Below, one piece after another: positions 22,218-32,700 of a stretch of 38,650 bases of DNA. Positions within the stretch are counted from its first letter, which is position 1. Every line of letters starts with the position of its first letter. The stretch is taken from positions 1 through 38,650 of the IMG/VR virus record IMGVR_UViG_3300048686_000279; one strand, 5' to 3'. The notes beneath the pieces were generated by a model. It searched no databases, had not been told where the DNA came from, and saw only the letters and a program-made list of their open reading frames with translations. The stretch is from a virus. Position numbers and translations under genes: made by a program.

Positions 22218-25200
22218 ATGGCTGAACAGGAACAAGGCAATATTAGACAGGAGTATAACAATGCTACCACTGGTCTTAACATGGACCAAACCCCTAACCA
22301 AATTCCGAAGGGGAAATTAACGTATGCATTAAATGCTGCTGTTGAGAACTATGATGCTAATTCTGTAAACTATCAGAATGAGCCTGGGAACGAACTTTGT
22401 GTTACGTTCCCTTCTGGCTTTGTGCTTATAGGTAATCACTTCATCCAAGAGAAGAATAAACACATATTCTTCATCACCAATCCTGATACAGGAGATAGTC
22501 AGATTGGATATATGGAGAACAACGACTGTATATATCGTGTTATTGTAAATGCTCCTTGCCTCAACTTTAATACTAGCTATCCCATCCATAAGGTGGCGCA
22601 TAAGATTACTAATTGCACCACTGAGATATATTGGACAGATGGATACAATCCTAGAAGATATCTGGACATTGATAATATTCCAAAAGTTCTAAAATCTGGA
22701 ACTCCGTTCTGTGATCCGAAATATACAGATGATCTGGATTGCAACCAGCTTAAGCTTCAACCCAATTTTAACATCCCTCAACTAGAGGTAACTAATGTCA
22801 CTAACACAGGAAACCTGATTGCTGGTACATATCAGTTTGCTATTCAGTATTCTGATGCTCAGGGTAATCCTTACACTTCCTATTATTCTGTTACTAACCC
22901 AACACCTATTGCTGATGAGTTTATTACATCAGTGAACTTCAACTATGCTGTTGGAAAGTCCATCATCCTCAATATAAGCAATCTTGAGGACACTGGATTG
23001 TATCAGTATTTCAACCTAGCGGTGATTAAGACAGTTAATGACATCACTTCTGTTGAGTTGGTTGGCACCTATTACATTGATGCTGTTCAGAAGGAAATCA
23101 CATACACTGGTCAGAATGTTACACAAATCAGACTAACCATCAATGATATATTCGAGAAGTTCCCTTATTACGACATTGCACAGGATCTCACTGTTGCGCA
23201 GGATGTCTTAATATGGGACAATCTTACATCTATTGATCGTATCAACTACCAAAGCATTGCTAGTCAAATTCCTCTATTGTGGGAAAGCTGGAGAATTCCT
23301 GCTAATGAAAACTATGCAGATGAATTGAATGCCACCAATCTTAGAGGTTATCTGAGAGATGAGGTGTATGCTTTTGAGATAGTGTTCTTGCTTAAGAACG
23401 GTAAACAAACTGATGGGTTTCATATTCCTGGTAGAATCAAAGGTCCTGCAGAGAACCTGCAACCTGATGTACCAGACACCAACCCAGACTTTATAGGCGT
23501 TCCTGATTACACATCTGGAGGAGTGGGATATAGCCCATATTGGAAAATCTACAACACAGGATCGGTACTTGGTACAAGTCCTGGATATTCTCCAGCTCCT
23601 GACTACAAAGGTCCATATCAGTATGGTCAATTTGGATACTGGGAGTCTACAGACACCTATCCATGTAACAAAGATGTATGGGGAGATCTTGCTGGTCAAC
23701 CTATCAGACACCACAAGTTTCCTGATATAAATGTAAGTCCTGCTTACGAATCTAAGATATTTACAGGACCTTCAGGTATGGTGATGGGTAATGATGCTGT
23801 GTTCCCTATTGGTGTACAGATTGATGTACAACTTGTGAGCTCACTCATTCAGACATCCAACCTTACACCAGAGCAAAAGGATGATATCGTAGCATTCAAA
23901 ATCATCCGTGCTGATCGTGGCACAAACAAATCTATTGTTGCTAAGGGCATCCTTAGGAACGTAAATACATATGAGAGGGAAGAAGAAACTTACTACTACC
24001 CTAACTACCCATATAACGATCTTAACTCAGATCCATTCCTTAATACAACAAACAATGCCTATTCACAAATCTGTGATGGATACACTGTATTCATAGATAC
24101 ACTTGTTGTAGACCCTGCAGGTGGACCATCTTTTGCAGAAGTGGAATGGACAGATTGTAATACAAACAAAGTTACAAAGAAGAAACTCTTCACTATTGGT
24201 CAACATCCATTTTGTTCAATTGGTAAACCTACAATTCTTGGTCCTGCAACAGGCAAGGTGGGGCTTTCTACATATGAAGTGTGGACAGCTCAGGTTTGTA
24301 ATCCTAGCCCTTTTGCATTTGCTAGAGGTGGTAGAATTGAATGGAATGACATCTACACAGGTGTCACTACACAATGGGTGAATGGGTGGCCAACATCTCC
24401 AGTGTATACATTGTATGTAGTTCCTGGCACAGGTGGCCCTGTACAGATTGAGGGCCCTGGTGAAATATGTTTCACTGGACCTACATTAGTAACAGGGGCT
24501 AATTGCAAAGCTGAAACTCCTCAACCTGGTGTTACAGAGAAATACAGACAGATATTCAACTCTCCTGAAACTTCCTTTGGACAGCCATTCTTAGGTGGTG
24601 TTCTGAAGCTTGAGAGTGTAATGTTTGGTAGAGGTAAGGGTCACTTTGTTGAGGTGAGAGATAACGCCAAGTATAAGCTGTTGACAGAAGAAGCTCAGCG
24701 TGATGCTCTTGAAAGTGCTGAAGAACTAGGTGATGTAACTACACCGTTTAATGCCACTGCTATGTTCACAGCATATCAGGCGTATTTGACAATATATATC
24801 AATGGTATCACGAGGAAGAACTATGCCTACTCTTTCAACTCTATAGGTGATTATAACTATGGTGTGGGAGTTCCTGATAACCAAGGAATTAAGCAAAGAA
24901 CCCTTGACATTGCTAGATACCTCATTCCTGGTGTGCAGAACGTTGGTGACCTATATAACATCAACAACTTCCAGAGAGAATCATCTGTCTACCTGAGAAC
25001 CGATCTTAACAAGACAGCGCTTCCTTTCCCAGACCAAAGTCCTAACATGTTGTCTGCAGGAAGTCCAATAGTTACAGACATATCAAGATTCACTATATCA
25101 GAAAGAAACAAATGTCAAGCTCCTGCTAAGGAAGAAGACATGTCTGTTGTTTCTTATTACGCATCTCTTAAGAATGTATTTGTTAACCAATACGGACAAA

Positions 25201-27470
25201 TCTATTCTTATAGCACGGTGGACACTGGTTTCCAAGTGCTTGTGGATGAAACCACCCCAGACGTAAGAACAGTGTTTGGTGGTGACACATTCATTAGCAG
25301 GTTTGCATTTAAGACCAAGCTTCCATTCTTTATTGACAACCGTGTGAATGCTCCTGATGACAGTGATATATTCTATGATGAGATAGGTAATATAGCCTAT
25401 CCAAAATACTGGCACTCAGCACGTTCTATTCTTAGAGACTACACCATCACAAGTGTAGGTGTATTGTCAAACATTATATCTTACAAGGCTCACAACTTTG
25501 ACTGTCCAAACAGTCAGTTTGTAGCTCCTGGACAGCCTAAGGATAGCAATCCTGGAAGGACCTACTATGATGGATATTTCTATTTGTTTGCATACGGTAT
25601 TCCTAATTTCTATTGTGAGAGCTCTTACAACGTAGACCTACGTCAAGCTTTCAATAATAGAGAGGGTGATTTCTGGCCTCACGTAAGCACAGGAATTCCT
25701 GATGACTGGGTGCAGCAAAGCTATGTTCCTATTGTTCAGGACAATACATACTACTACAATGTCACATATTCTAAGCAGAATAGAGAGAACACATTTACAA
25801 ATCTACCTATCGACTGGGGTAAACCTTGCTTCACATACTACCCTTTCAGAGCTATCTATTCTGATTCTCAGAATATCGACTCTGATAACAGGGTAAATAG
25901 CTGGTTGATTTACAGGGCCATATCTTATTATGATTTCCCACAGAACTATGGAAATCTTATATCTCTGGACGGAATTCAGAACAAGTCAGTTCTTGCCCGT
26001 TTTGAGAACAAGACACTTCTGTACAACAACCTCCTCACGATAGATACAAGTAACCCTCAGGCAGCGTATGTGGGTAATCCTCAGTTCTTTAGATCAGCCC
26101 CTCCGATTGACTTCGCAGAAACTGATTTGGGATATGTAGGAACCCAAAACAAGATGTTGTTGAAGATTCCACAAGGACAAGTGTCTGTGGATGCTAAACG
26201 TGGTCAGGTGTTCCTGATTGCTGGTACACAGGCTGTAGACCTGTCAGGGTTTGGTTCAGGACTTAACAGGTTCTTTACAGACCACCTAGCATTTGAAATC
26301 CTGCGTTATTTCCCAGACGTACCCACAGATAACCACTTCACAGGAATTGGTATACATGGTGTGTTTGATAGTAAGTATGACAGGGTGCTCATCACTAAGC
26401 TTGATTATGTTCCAAAGAGCAATGATGTTAAATATGATGCTGTAAAGAGAGAGTTTTATGTTGAAACTCGATATGTAATGCCTTCAGAAGATCTTTCATA
26501 CAGTGTGGTTCGTGAGAGAGTGTATTTAACAGATGAGAAATACTTCTGCAACAAGAGCTGGACAGTGTCTTTCAACTTCAATACTAAGAGCTGGATAAGC
26601 TTCCATAGCTACCTGCCTAACTGGTACATTGGTGAGAACAACTTCTTCTACTCTGGTATAAATGGATGTTGTGATGACTTTGATGTGATTGTTGGTGTTC
26701 CTGGACCTGTTCCAACTACCACCACCACTTCTAGTACATCTACAACTTCCACAAGCTCAACCACCACTACAACCACTACATTGAACTGTAATCTTGTAGG
26801 AACTGTTACAGAGACAAACTGTACCCTATCAGGGACAGCTGTGGTAACAGTCCCACCACCAATACCTCCTTGTGAAAGACCCGAAGGTTTGATAGAAGAT
26901 GTATTCTTTACAGGATATAACATCACATCTCCCCCTAGCAATGTGGATTCTACAGGAAGTCAGTCAGACGCATGTAATGCTGTTGCCTACCTGAATACAT
27001 TTGGTGGATCGTATGTGAACGTTGTACCTACATTCCTCACTATCGAATATCAAGGATTGTATATTGGATCTGGAGTGTTTGTGACCAATGGTACAAATGA
27101 TTGTACAACAATCCCTGATGGTTGGTATTTCACAGGGGCTTCTCAATCGGTTAATACAGTGTTCCAAGTGGTAGGTGGGTTGATTGTATACATCACTGAT
27201 TGTACAACTACAACAACCTCTACAAGTAGTACAACAACTAGTACAACCAGCACAACATCTACAACTAGTACAACAACTACTAGTACGTCATCTACAACAA
27301 CCACAACAACAACTGCTGTACCTGTAACTACAACCACTACATCTACTAGTAGTAGTACAACAACTACCACTACAACAGATACACCAACAACCACTACAAC
27401 CACAACAACTGCACTCGATTGCTCGCTAGCTGGAACAGCTGTTGAAGAAGATCCATCATCATACCTTTAA
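22218..27470 (+). CDS. Giant tail protein, tail-stabilisation/muzzle-like, with Thr-linked C-terminal modules
   Basis: This 1750-aa protein begins MAEQEQGNIRQEYNNATTGLNMDQTPNQIPKGKLTYALNA and is beta-rich for about 1490 residues, which would fit beta-propeller-like blades. The conserved N-terminal portion fits the tail stabilisation protein of crAss-like phages. From about residue 1498 a Thr/Ser tract leads to a Cys-containing domain (LNCNLVGTVTETNC..., ending DGWYFTGASQSVNTVFQVVGG...TDC). A second long Thr/Ser tract (about 1663-1730) then leads to ALDCSLAGTAVEEDPSSYL and stops. The last 19 residues repeat the start of the previous module, as if a duplicated module were cut short. It is probably the main tail body with host-contacting appendages. 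Confidence 0.75.
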   Translation: MAEQEQGNIRQEYNNATTGLNMDQTPNQIPKGKLTYALNAAVENYDANSVNYQNEPGNELCVTFPSGFVLIGNHFIQEKNKHIFFITNPDTGDSQIGYMENNDCIYRVIVNAPCLNFNTSYPIHKVAHKITNCTTEIYWTDGYNPRRYLDIDNIPKVLKSGTPFCDPKYTDDLDCNQLKLQPNFNIPQLEVTNVTNTGNLIAGTYQFAIQYSDAQGNPYTSYYSVTNPTPIADEFITSVNFNYAVGKSIILNISNLEDTGLYQYFNLAVIKTVNDITSVELVGTYYIDAVQKEITYTGQNVTQIRLTINDIFEKFPYYDIAQDLTVAQDVLIWDNLTSIDRINYQSIASQIPLLWESWRIPANENYADELNATNLRGYLRDEVYAFEIVFLLKNGKQTDGFHIPGRIKGPAENLQPDVPDTNPDFIGVPDYTSGGVGYSPYWKIYNTGSVLGTSPGYSPAPDYKGPYQYGQFGYWESTDTYPCNKDVWGDLAGQPIRHHKFPDINVSPAYESKIFTGPSGMVMGNDAVFPIGVQIDVQLVSSLIQTSNLTPEQKDDIVAFKIIRADRGTNKSIVAKGILRNVNTYEREEETYYYPNYPYNDLNSDPFLNTTNNAYSQICDGYTVFIDTLVVDPAGGPSFAEVEWTDCNTNKVTKKKLFTIGQHPFCSIGKPTILGPATGKVGLSTYEVWTAQVCNPSPFAFARGGRIEWNDIYTGVTTQWVNGWPTSPVYTLYVVPGTGGPVQIEGPGEICFTGPTLVTGANCKAETPQPGVTEKYRQIFNSPETSFGQPFLGGVLKLESVMFGRGKGHFVEVRDNAKYKLLTEEAQRDALESAEELGDVTTPFNATAMFTAYQAYLTIYINGITRKNYAYSFNSIGDYNYGVGVPDNQGIKQRTLDIARYLIPGVQNVGDLYNINNFQRESSVYLRTDLNKTALPFPDQSPNMLSAGSPIVTDISRFTISERNKCQAPAKEEDMSVVSYYASLKNVFVNQYGQIYSYSTVDTGFQVLVDETTPDVRTVFGGDTFISRFAFKTKLPFFIDNRVNAPDDSDIFYDEIGNIAYPKYWHSARSILRDYTITSVGVLSNIISYKAHNFDCPNSQFVAPGQPKDSNPGRTYYDGYFYLFAYGIPNFYCESSYNVDLRQAFNNREGDFWPHVSTGIPDDWVQQSYVPIVQDNTYYYNVTYSKQNRENTFTNLPIDWGKPCFTYYPFRAIYSDSQNIDSDNRVNSWLIYRAISYYDFPQNYGNLISLDGIQNKSVLARFENKTLLYNNLLTIDTSNPQAAYVGNPQFFRSAPPIDFAETDLGYVGTQNKMLLKIPQGQVSVDAKRGQVFLIAGTQAVDLSGFGSGLNRFFTDHLAFEILRYFPDVPTDNHFTGIGIHGVFDSKYDRVLITKLDYVPKSNDVKYDAVKREFYVETRYVMPSEDLSYSVVRERVYLTDEKYFCNKSWTVSFNFNTKSWISFHSYLPNWYIGENNFFYSGINGCCDDFDVIVGVPGPVPTTTTTSSTSTTSTSSTTTTTTTLNCNLVGTVTETNCTLSGTAVVTVPPPIPPCERPEGLIEDVFFTGYNITSPPSNVDSTGSQSDACNAVAYLNTFGGSYVNVVPTFLTIEYQGLYIGSGVFVTNGTNDCTTIPDGWYFTGASQSVNTVFQVVGGLIVYITDCTTTTTSTSSTTTSTTSTTSTTSTTTTSTSSTTTTTTTAVPVTTTTTSTSSSTTTTTTTDTPTTTTTTTTALDCSLAGTAVEEDPSSYL
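27205..27408 (+). repeat. Thr-codon low-complexity tract (longest copy)
   Basis: The tract consists of ACA/ACT/ACC/AGT codons with recurring words such as CTAGTACAAC and AACTACAACC. Shorter copies lie at about 15838-15896, 18310-18366, 18564-18590, 26711-26779, 27698-27768 and 34783-34845, all in virion-type genes. The similar DNA could support recombination between genes. Confidence 0.8.
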
Positions 27471-27482
27471 ATATTATATAAA

Positions 27483-28091
27483 ATGACAGTATTAATAACA
27501 TTAACCACAGCTGGAACAGACACAGGTCCTTTTGATCTTTATTCAAATCTGGATGGTTATGTTTCAGCATTTGAAACAGGGGTGTCTAAAGCTGCACTTG
27601 TAGCAGGTTATTCATCTGCACTTGTTCCTAATGGTACTTCTACAATCAGGATTAAGTCCACTGGTGTATGTGTGAACTATATAGATGTTACAGTGATTAC
27701 AACCACTACAACTACTACATCTAGTAGTACATCTACAACAACCAGTACAACCAGTACAACCACCACTGCAGCACCAGCTACTGAGTTATTTGTTTATGCA
27801 AAATATATAAACTCTCAATCTGCTGGTGATTTACAATACACTATTAATGGCGGATCTCCAGTTACAATTGGAGCTGTAAGCACATCGTCTTGTTTGTATT
27901 TGTATACAATAAGTGGAATCACTACAGGTGATAGTATTTCATTCAGTGATTCAAACAGTCAGGCAATTGGAGGAAGTACATCAACTTGTCCTTCAGGTCC
28001 TGGTGGATTTAGCTGTGTGTACAACTACTCTGTATTAGTGTCTGGTCCACAATATGCATACATTTCTGTTGACGGAACTAACGCTTGCTAA
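27483..28091 (+). CDS. Virion protein with duplicated N-terminal domain and Thr linker
   Basis: The 202-aa protein has an N-terminal beta domain (about 1-73, ITLTTAGTDTGPFDLYSN...GVSKAAL...IRIKSTGVCVNYIDVTV) that is clearly similar to the start of the next protein. A Thr/Ser linker (about 73-97) follows, then a C-terminal beta domain (TELFVYAKYINSQSAGDLQYTINGGSPVTIGAV...YAYISVDGTNAC) with four Cys. The shared N-domain suggests a common docking site, perhaps on the giant tail protein, and the C-domain a binding tip. It starts 12 bases after the previous stop. Confidence 0.7.
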   Translation: MTVLITLTTAGTDTGPFDLYSNLDGYVSAFETGVSKAALVAGYSSALVPNGTSTIRIKSTGVCVNYIDVTVITTTTTTTSSSTSTTTSTTSTTTTAAPATELFVYAKYINSQSAGDLQYTINGGSPVTIGAVSTSSCLYLYTISGITTGDSISFSDSNSQAIGGSTSTCPSGPGGFSCVYNYSVLVSGPQYAYISVDGTNAC

Positions 28092-28102
28092 AACAAATAA
28101 GA

Positions 28103-28969
28103 ATGGCTAAGACAATCATCATAAAATTAACTAGCTCAGGACCCACAGCGGGACCCTTTACAATCATTGACCAACTTGGAAACACTCTAGCAACGGGTGT
28201 TTCCAAGGAGGACTTGATTTCTGGGGTGAGCTATGTTGTGGATGATGCTGTTAATGTCATCACTATAGAATCTACAGGTAAGTGCAAAAACAAGAAAAAC
28301 TTCCCTGTCACTACAGTTAATCCTGTAAGTTTAGCAGCTACCACGTATAACCAAATATCAACAGCTTGTATCTGGAGGCACTTGAAGAACCCAGTGGTGT
28401 ATAACTACTTCTATGGAAACATAGAACCTTACATCATCGAGTATCCATTTGCCTATCAGTATCAGGATGAAATCCTACAATCTGTTCAGGATTACACCAA
28501 GGCATACAGATACTTCTCTGATCCAGATGGTGTGTCTGATGATAATCGCAAGATAGAAACTGACAATGCTTGGTTTAATAAGGCTGTTCTTTACAATGGT
28601 CAACAGAGTACAGGTGTGCTTGAGTTGGTTCCTAAACCAATCAACAACCTGAAGGAATACTTGAAGTATCCTATATACAACGCTGATAGTAAGACAATTA
28701 CATTCACAAAGAGTGATAACTTCTACCAATACAATACGTTCTGGAGTCTTGTAAAGAACAAACAAGAGCCTCTGTTCATACGCACGTGCGAGAACTTGTC
28801 TCTGGATAAGGTGGTGAACCAGGCTAATATGGACTATGGAAAGAGATCCTTTAAGAAGGAACCTCTAAGAGCTAAGGAGCTTAAGGTGAGACACATCCTT
28901 GATAACAGATATGATGCACACCTAGTTTCTCAGTTTATTTACACACCATCTCAAATCTCTTACAAATAA
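28103..28969 (+). CDS. Virion protein with duplicated N-terminal domain
   Basis: The frame begins with TTG at 28085, but ATG 28103 (MAKTIIIKLTSSGPTAGPFTII...) is preferred; 288 aa. Residues about 1-72 repeat the N-domain of the previous protein (LTSSGPTAGPF / LTTAGTDTGPF; ATGVSKEDLISG / ETGVSKAALVAG; ITIESTGKCKN / IRIKSTGVCVN). The rest is different: no Thr linker, but an aromatic-rich domain (ISTACIWRHLKNPVVYNYFYGNIEPYIIEYPFAYQYQDE...) and a basic C-terminus (RSFKKEPLRAKELKVRHILDNRYDAHLVSQF). The two proteins probably dock alike but do different work. The stop overlaps the next ATG. Confidence 0.7.
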   Translation: MAKTIIIKLTSSGPTAGPFTIIDQLGNTLATGVSKEDLISGVSYVVDDAVNVITIESTGKCKNKKNFPVTTVNPVSLAATTYNQISTACIWRHLKNPVVYNYFYGNIEPYIIEYPFAYQYQDEILQSVQDYTKAYRYFSDPDGVSDDNRKIETDNAWFNKAVLYNGQQSTGVLELVPKPINNLKEYLKYPIYNADSKTITFTKSDNFYQYNTFWSLVKNKQEPLFIRTCENLSLDKVVNQANMDYGKRSFKKEPLRAKELKVRHILDNRYDAHLVSQFIYTPSQISYK

Positions 28970-29700
28970 TGGCTAAGTGGTTAGACAAATATGAACAAGG
29001 AGGATTGGTCTTGAAACAAAAGACCAAGGATAACTATGGTGTAAAGCCAAACGTTAACGATGATAAAGCCACCTACCCTGATGGATTTGTAGGATGGGAG
29101 TATGACATAACAGGACGTAACTATAGCCCTGCATGGGGTGGTCAGTTTAAAGATGGTGGTAACTTGATGCCCGCTATGGCTGGAGCCAACCAAACTATTC
29201 CTATGTATCAAATGGGAGGCAGTCTTCCTGGTGCTGTAGGATTCATGTACGCACGTACACAGAATCCTGCTCCTAGCAATGGTCCATACGCTAAGAAGAC
29301 CAAGGCTAGTGCACAGAATGGAATGGAGATGAAATACTACCAAGAAGGCTTGGATTTCAAACCTAAGACCATTAGTCAGGATGGTACGGTGATAGATCCT
29401 AAAGGATATTGGAACCCTGAGAACTGGGGTAATCCTGTAATCATCCCATCCACAGATATCACTATGGAGGGTGTGTATGAACCGCTGATTGGTATATCTG
29501 ACACAGGAGATATACAATATATGGAACCTGGAGAGGATTATGAATTTGATGGTGAATATGTAACAGAATACCCTGTGGCAAAAGGAGGAATTAGTGTGAA
29601 TAATGCTGATGCTCAACCTGTTAAGAAGTTAGATCAATTGCTTAACTTTACAAACTATAACAAACCAACCAAGGGCGGCTGGTTAGATAAATATAACTGA
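28969..29700 (+). CDS. Cargo-like protein framed by WLDKY motifs
   Basis: The 243-aa protein starts MAKWLDKYEQGG and ends KGGWLDKYN. The same WLDKY pentapeptide thus sits at residues 4-8 and 238-242, with similar DNA (TGGTTAGAYAAATAT). Between them the protein is Gly/Pro/Asn-rich with QMGG (about 84), KKTKASAQNG and QEGLDFKPK, a loosely folded composition typical of ejected internal proteins. Its stop is one base before the ATG of the next cargo-like gene. Identical end motifs suggest a signal for packaging, assembly or processing. No enzyme motif is visible. Confidence 0.6.
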   Translation: MAKWLDKYEQGGLVLKQKTKDNYGVKPNVNDDKATYPDGFVGWEYDITGRNYSPAWGGQFKDGGNLMPAMAGANQTIPMYQMGGSLPGAVGFMYARTQNPAPSNGPYAKKTKASAQNGMEMKYYQEGLDFKPKTISQDGTVIDPKGYWNPENWGNPVIIPSTDITMEGVYEPLIGISDTGDIQYMEPGEDYEFDGEYVTEYPVAKGGISVNNADAQPVKKLDQLLNFTNYNKPTKGGWLDKYN

Positions 29701-29701
29701 T

Positions 29702-32700
29702 ATGAAAAAACAGATGCTTAAAATTGCTGGTGTCAAGTCTGAAAAGGAATTCTACAAGAAGTTTCCTACAGAAGAAGCATTCATGGCTAAGCACGGTAAG
29801 GCCTTTAAGAAAGCTCAAATTGGTGCATATATTGGTGGTGAGAAAGATGCTGGTTTCCAGCCTACAAACTTCCAAGAGATGTATGATGCTGTAGACTACG
29901 GTGTTACAGGATCTACAGATGAAATGCGTAAAGAGGATGCTTATAGAAAGGCTGAAATTTCTGCTGCACAACAAGCTGCCAAAAATAGTAGTGGAGGAGG
30001 TGGAGGACTTGGTAATATTGCCAATGTTCTTCAGAGTGAAGAGCTTATGAGTGCTCTTAGCAGTGCAGCTGGTGGTGCTAGAAAAGGTAAGAAGATTAAG
30101 AAAGCACAGCCTGGAGAAGTGATTGAATCAGACACTCCTGGTGGAATGGGAAGACCTTTACCTCCTGAGCTTAGACAAAATGATATTGATGTAGAAGAGA
30201 TACCAGGTGGAGACTTTTTCAAGCAAGCATCTAAATATGCAGGTCCTGCAGGACAACTTATTCAGGGCTTTCAGCAATTAAAAGCAGAGAAAGAGGCGCT
30301 TAAAAGTGCTGAGCAAATGAGAGATGTGAGTGGACTTGTTAAACAAGCTGCTAGCACACGTCCTGAAGAAACACAACGTAGATATGTTCGTCCTGAGGAT
30401 GTAGTGAACACAGGAGAAGAGTTCTTCCCAATATATGGTGTAGGTACAAACGTACTTGCAAGAAATGGAGCTTCTGTTGGTGGTGGAGAAATCATGAACA
30501 CGTTTGCTCCTAATACATTGTATGACAATCTTGGATATGAACCTTTGAACGAGAGCGAACGTTACAAACAGTTTATGCATGGCGGTAAAATGCATAAAGC
30601 TCAAACTGGTTTAGAAGCATTTGCTGAAGCTGGTGGTGGAGATATTACAAGTAAATTAATTGGTAGCATCACTGGTGAAAATGCTGGTGGTAACATAGGT
30701 GGCACGATTGGTAAGACAGCTGGAATGTTCTTTGGACCAGTGGGAAGCATGGTGGGTCAAGCAGCTGGTCAACTTATTGGTGCAGCTCTAGACAGAAAGC
30801 CACAACAGATTAAGAAAGCTAAGGATGCTACACAAAGAAATCTCAAAGCTACAGCTCTTCAATCAGGGCTTCAGGGTGGGCTTGCACAGAATACATCATT
30901 CATGCAAGATGGTGGAACTACATCTCCTTATGCATGGATGAGTCATACATGGCAACCTCAGGTGATAGCCACCTTTGGAGAGCACAAAGTGAGCGACTTG
31001 CTTAGACCTCCTAAGGATGCTGATATGCTCAGAGCTGGTGGTCATCTAAAAGAATACACTCCTCCTAGTGCAAGAGCTATGTCTACAGAAAGACCTGACT
31101 TCCAGATGGGTGGTGAGCTTCAGACACATTGGGGTGGATATGCTGAACCTATGTCTCAGAATCCATACCTACCAGATGGTGGTGAAACTGTAATGTTCAG
31201 AGGTCAGTCTCATGATGAGAGTGATGGAAAGGGCAACACAGGTATTGGTATCACCTATGGTGACAATCCTGTAGAAGTGGAAAGAGGTGAACCTGCTATG
31301 AAGATGAAAGACGGATCTAATGGAGATAGCAGCCTTGTAGTGTTTGGCAACATCAAAATAACAAAGGGTTTTGCAGATATGTTAGGTGATCCTAAAGCTG
31401 CTGGTAAGAAGTTTAAAACTTATACAGCTGATTTGTCTAAGCAAGAGAACAAAGCTAACAAAGCAATCGATAAAGCTTCTGCAATGCTAGATGACTATGA
31501 TCCTATAACATCTATTGACAAGCTAGAGGGAAACTCTTATGCAGCAACAGTGTATGGTAAAAACAAACAACTTCAAATTTTAGCAGATAAGAAGATGAAC
31601 GCTGCTGCTTTACAAAATGCTGTTAACGATACTAAAGAAGAAAACTTGTTAAAGATTACAGATAAAGGAGATGTGGTAGCTAGAAAAGGAGCTAACATTC
31701 CTAAAGCTCAAGCTGGGTACACTAGTAAATATGGTCTTGTTCCTTGGACAGGTGATAAGAACAGTGGTATTAAGAATGCCTCTGCTTATTCTACAAAGGA
31801 GTGGGATGAGATTGCTGAATACCTAGGATTTGATAAAACTGGTCAGCGTGGTAATAAAGCATTCCAAGAGTTCTTGTTCAAAAACGAAGAACTTAAAAAT
31901 GCTATTATCAACAACCACCAACGTTTGTACAACTCAGATCCTACATCTACATCTAGAAACTGGTATGACAATAAGTTAGGTGCTGGATGGGCTGCTCCTG
32001 AGCTTAAGCCTAAGGCTCCTCAGACACCTCCATCAACTATCCCTACACTTACAACCACTGAGTTGAAACAACCTACAGGTGAAAAGACAACCACCACTCA
32101 GACAACTAGGTATGGTGTCACTCCTTATAAGAGAAGCGGACTTGTTGATATTCTGAGTCAGGCACTTCCATTTGTACGTCCTTCAGATATAGAGGAGCTT
32201 GATGCTAGACAGCTTGCTGGTGAGATGTATGCGCTGGCTACCAATCAGTTAGAGCCTGTAGCTGCACAAACAATTCAGCCTCAGCTAACTGTTCCTTATG
32301 ACATCTCTCTTCAAGACATTCTGAATGAGAACAGGGCTTCCTTGAGATCACAACAAAGACTTGTGGGATACAATCCTGCTTTACAAAGTCAACTTGGGGC
32401 ACAAGAATATGCTGCTAATCAGAGAGTGCTAGGTGAGCAATTCCGTATGAATCAAGCTATGAAGAATCAGATTTACAAAGAGAACAGAGATAAGCTTGAT
32501 CTGTTTGGCTTGAAGAATCTGGAGATTCTTGACCGTCAGTATGTTCGTCAGGCTGAGGCTAAGAGTAAAACCAAGGCTACAACACAGGCTGCTCTCAACT
32601 CAATCAGTGACAAATATCTACGTAACCAGTTGGAAAACAGGACATTAGCTACAATGGAGAATCTGTACAACTACCGTTACGATCCTAGATTCAGAACTAT

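Noticed and set aside
27205-27408. CRISPR-like repeat array
   Set aside because: The repeats are irregular Thr/Ser codon strings inside a continuous reading frame, with no spacer structure.
28981-29616. 211-codon antisense frame opposite the WLDKY protein
   Set aside because: The sense gene has coupled overlaps on both sides and coherent motifs; the antisense product is rich in His/Cys/Ile without domain structure.
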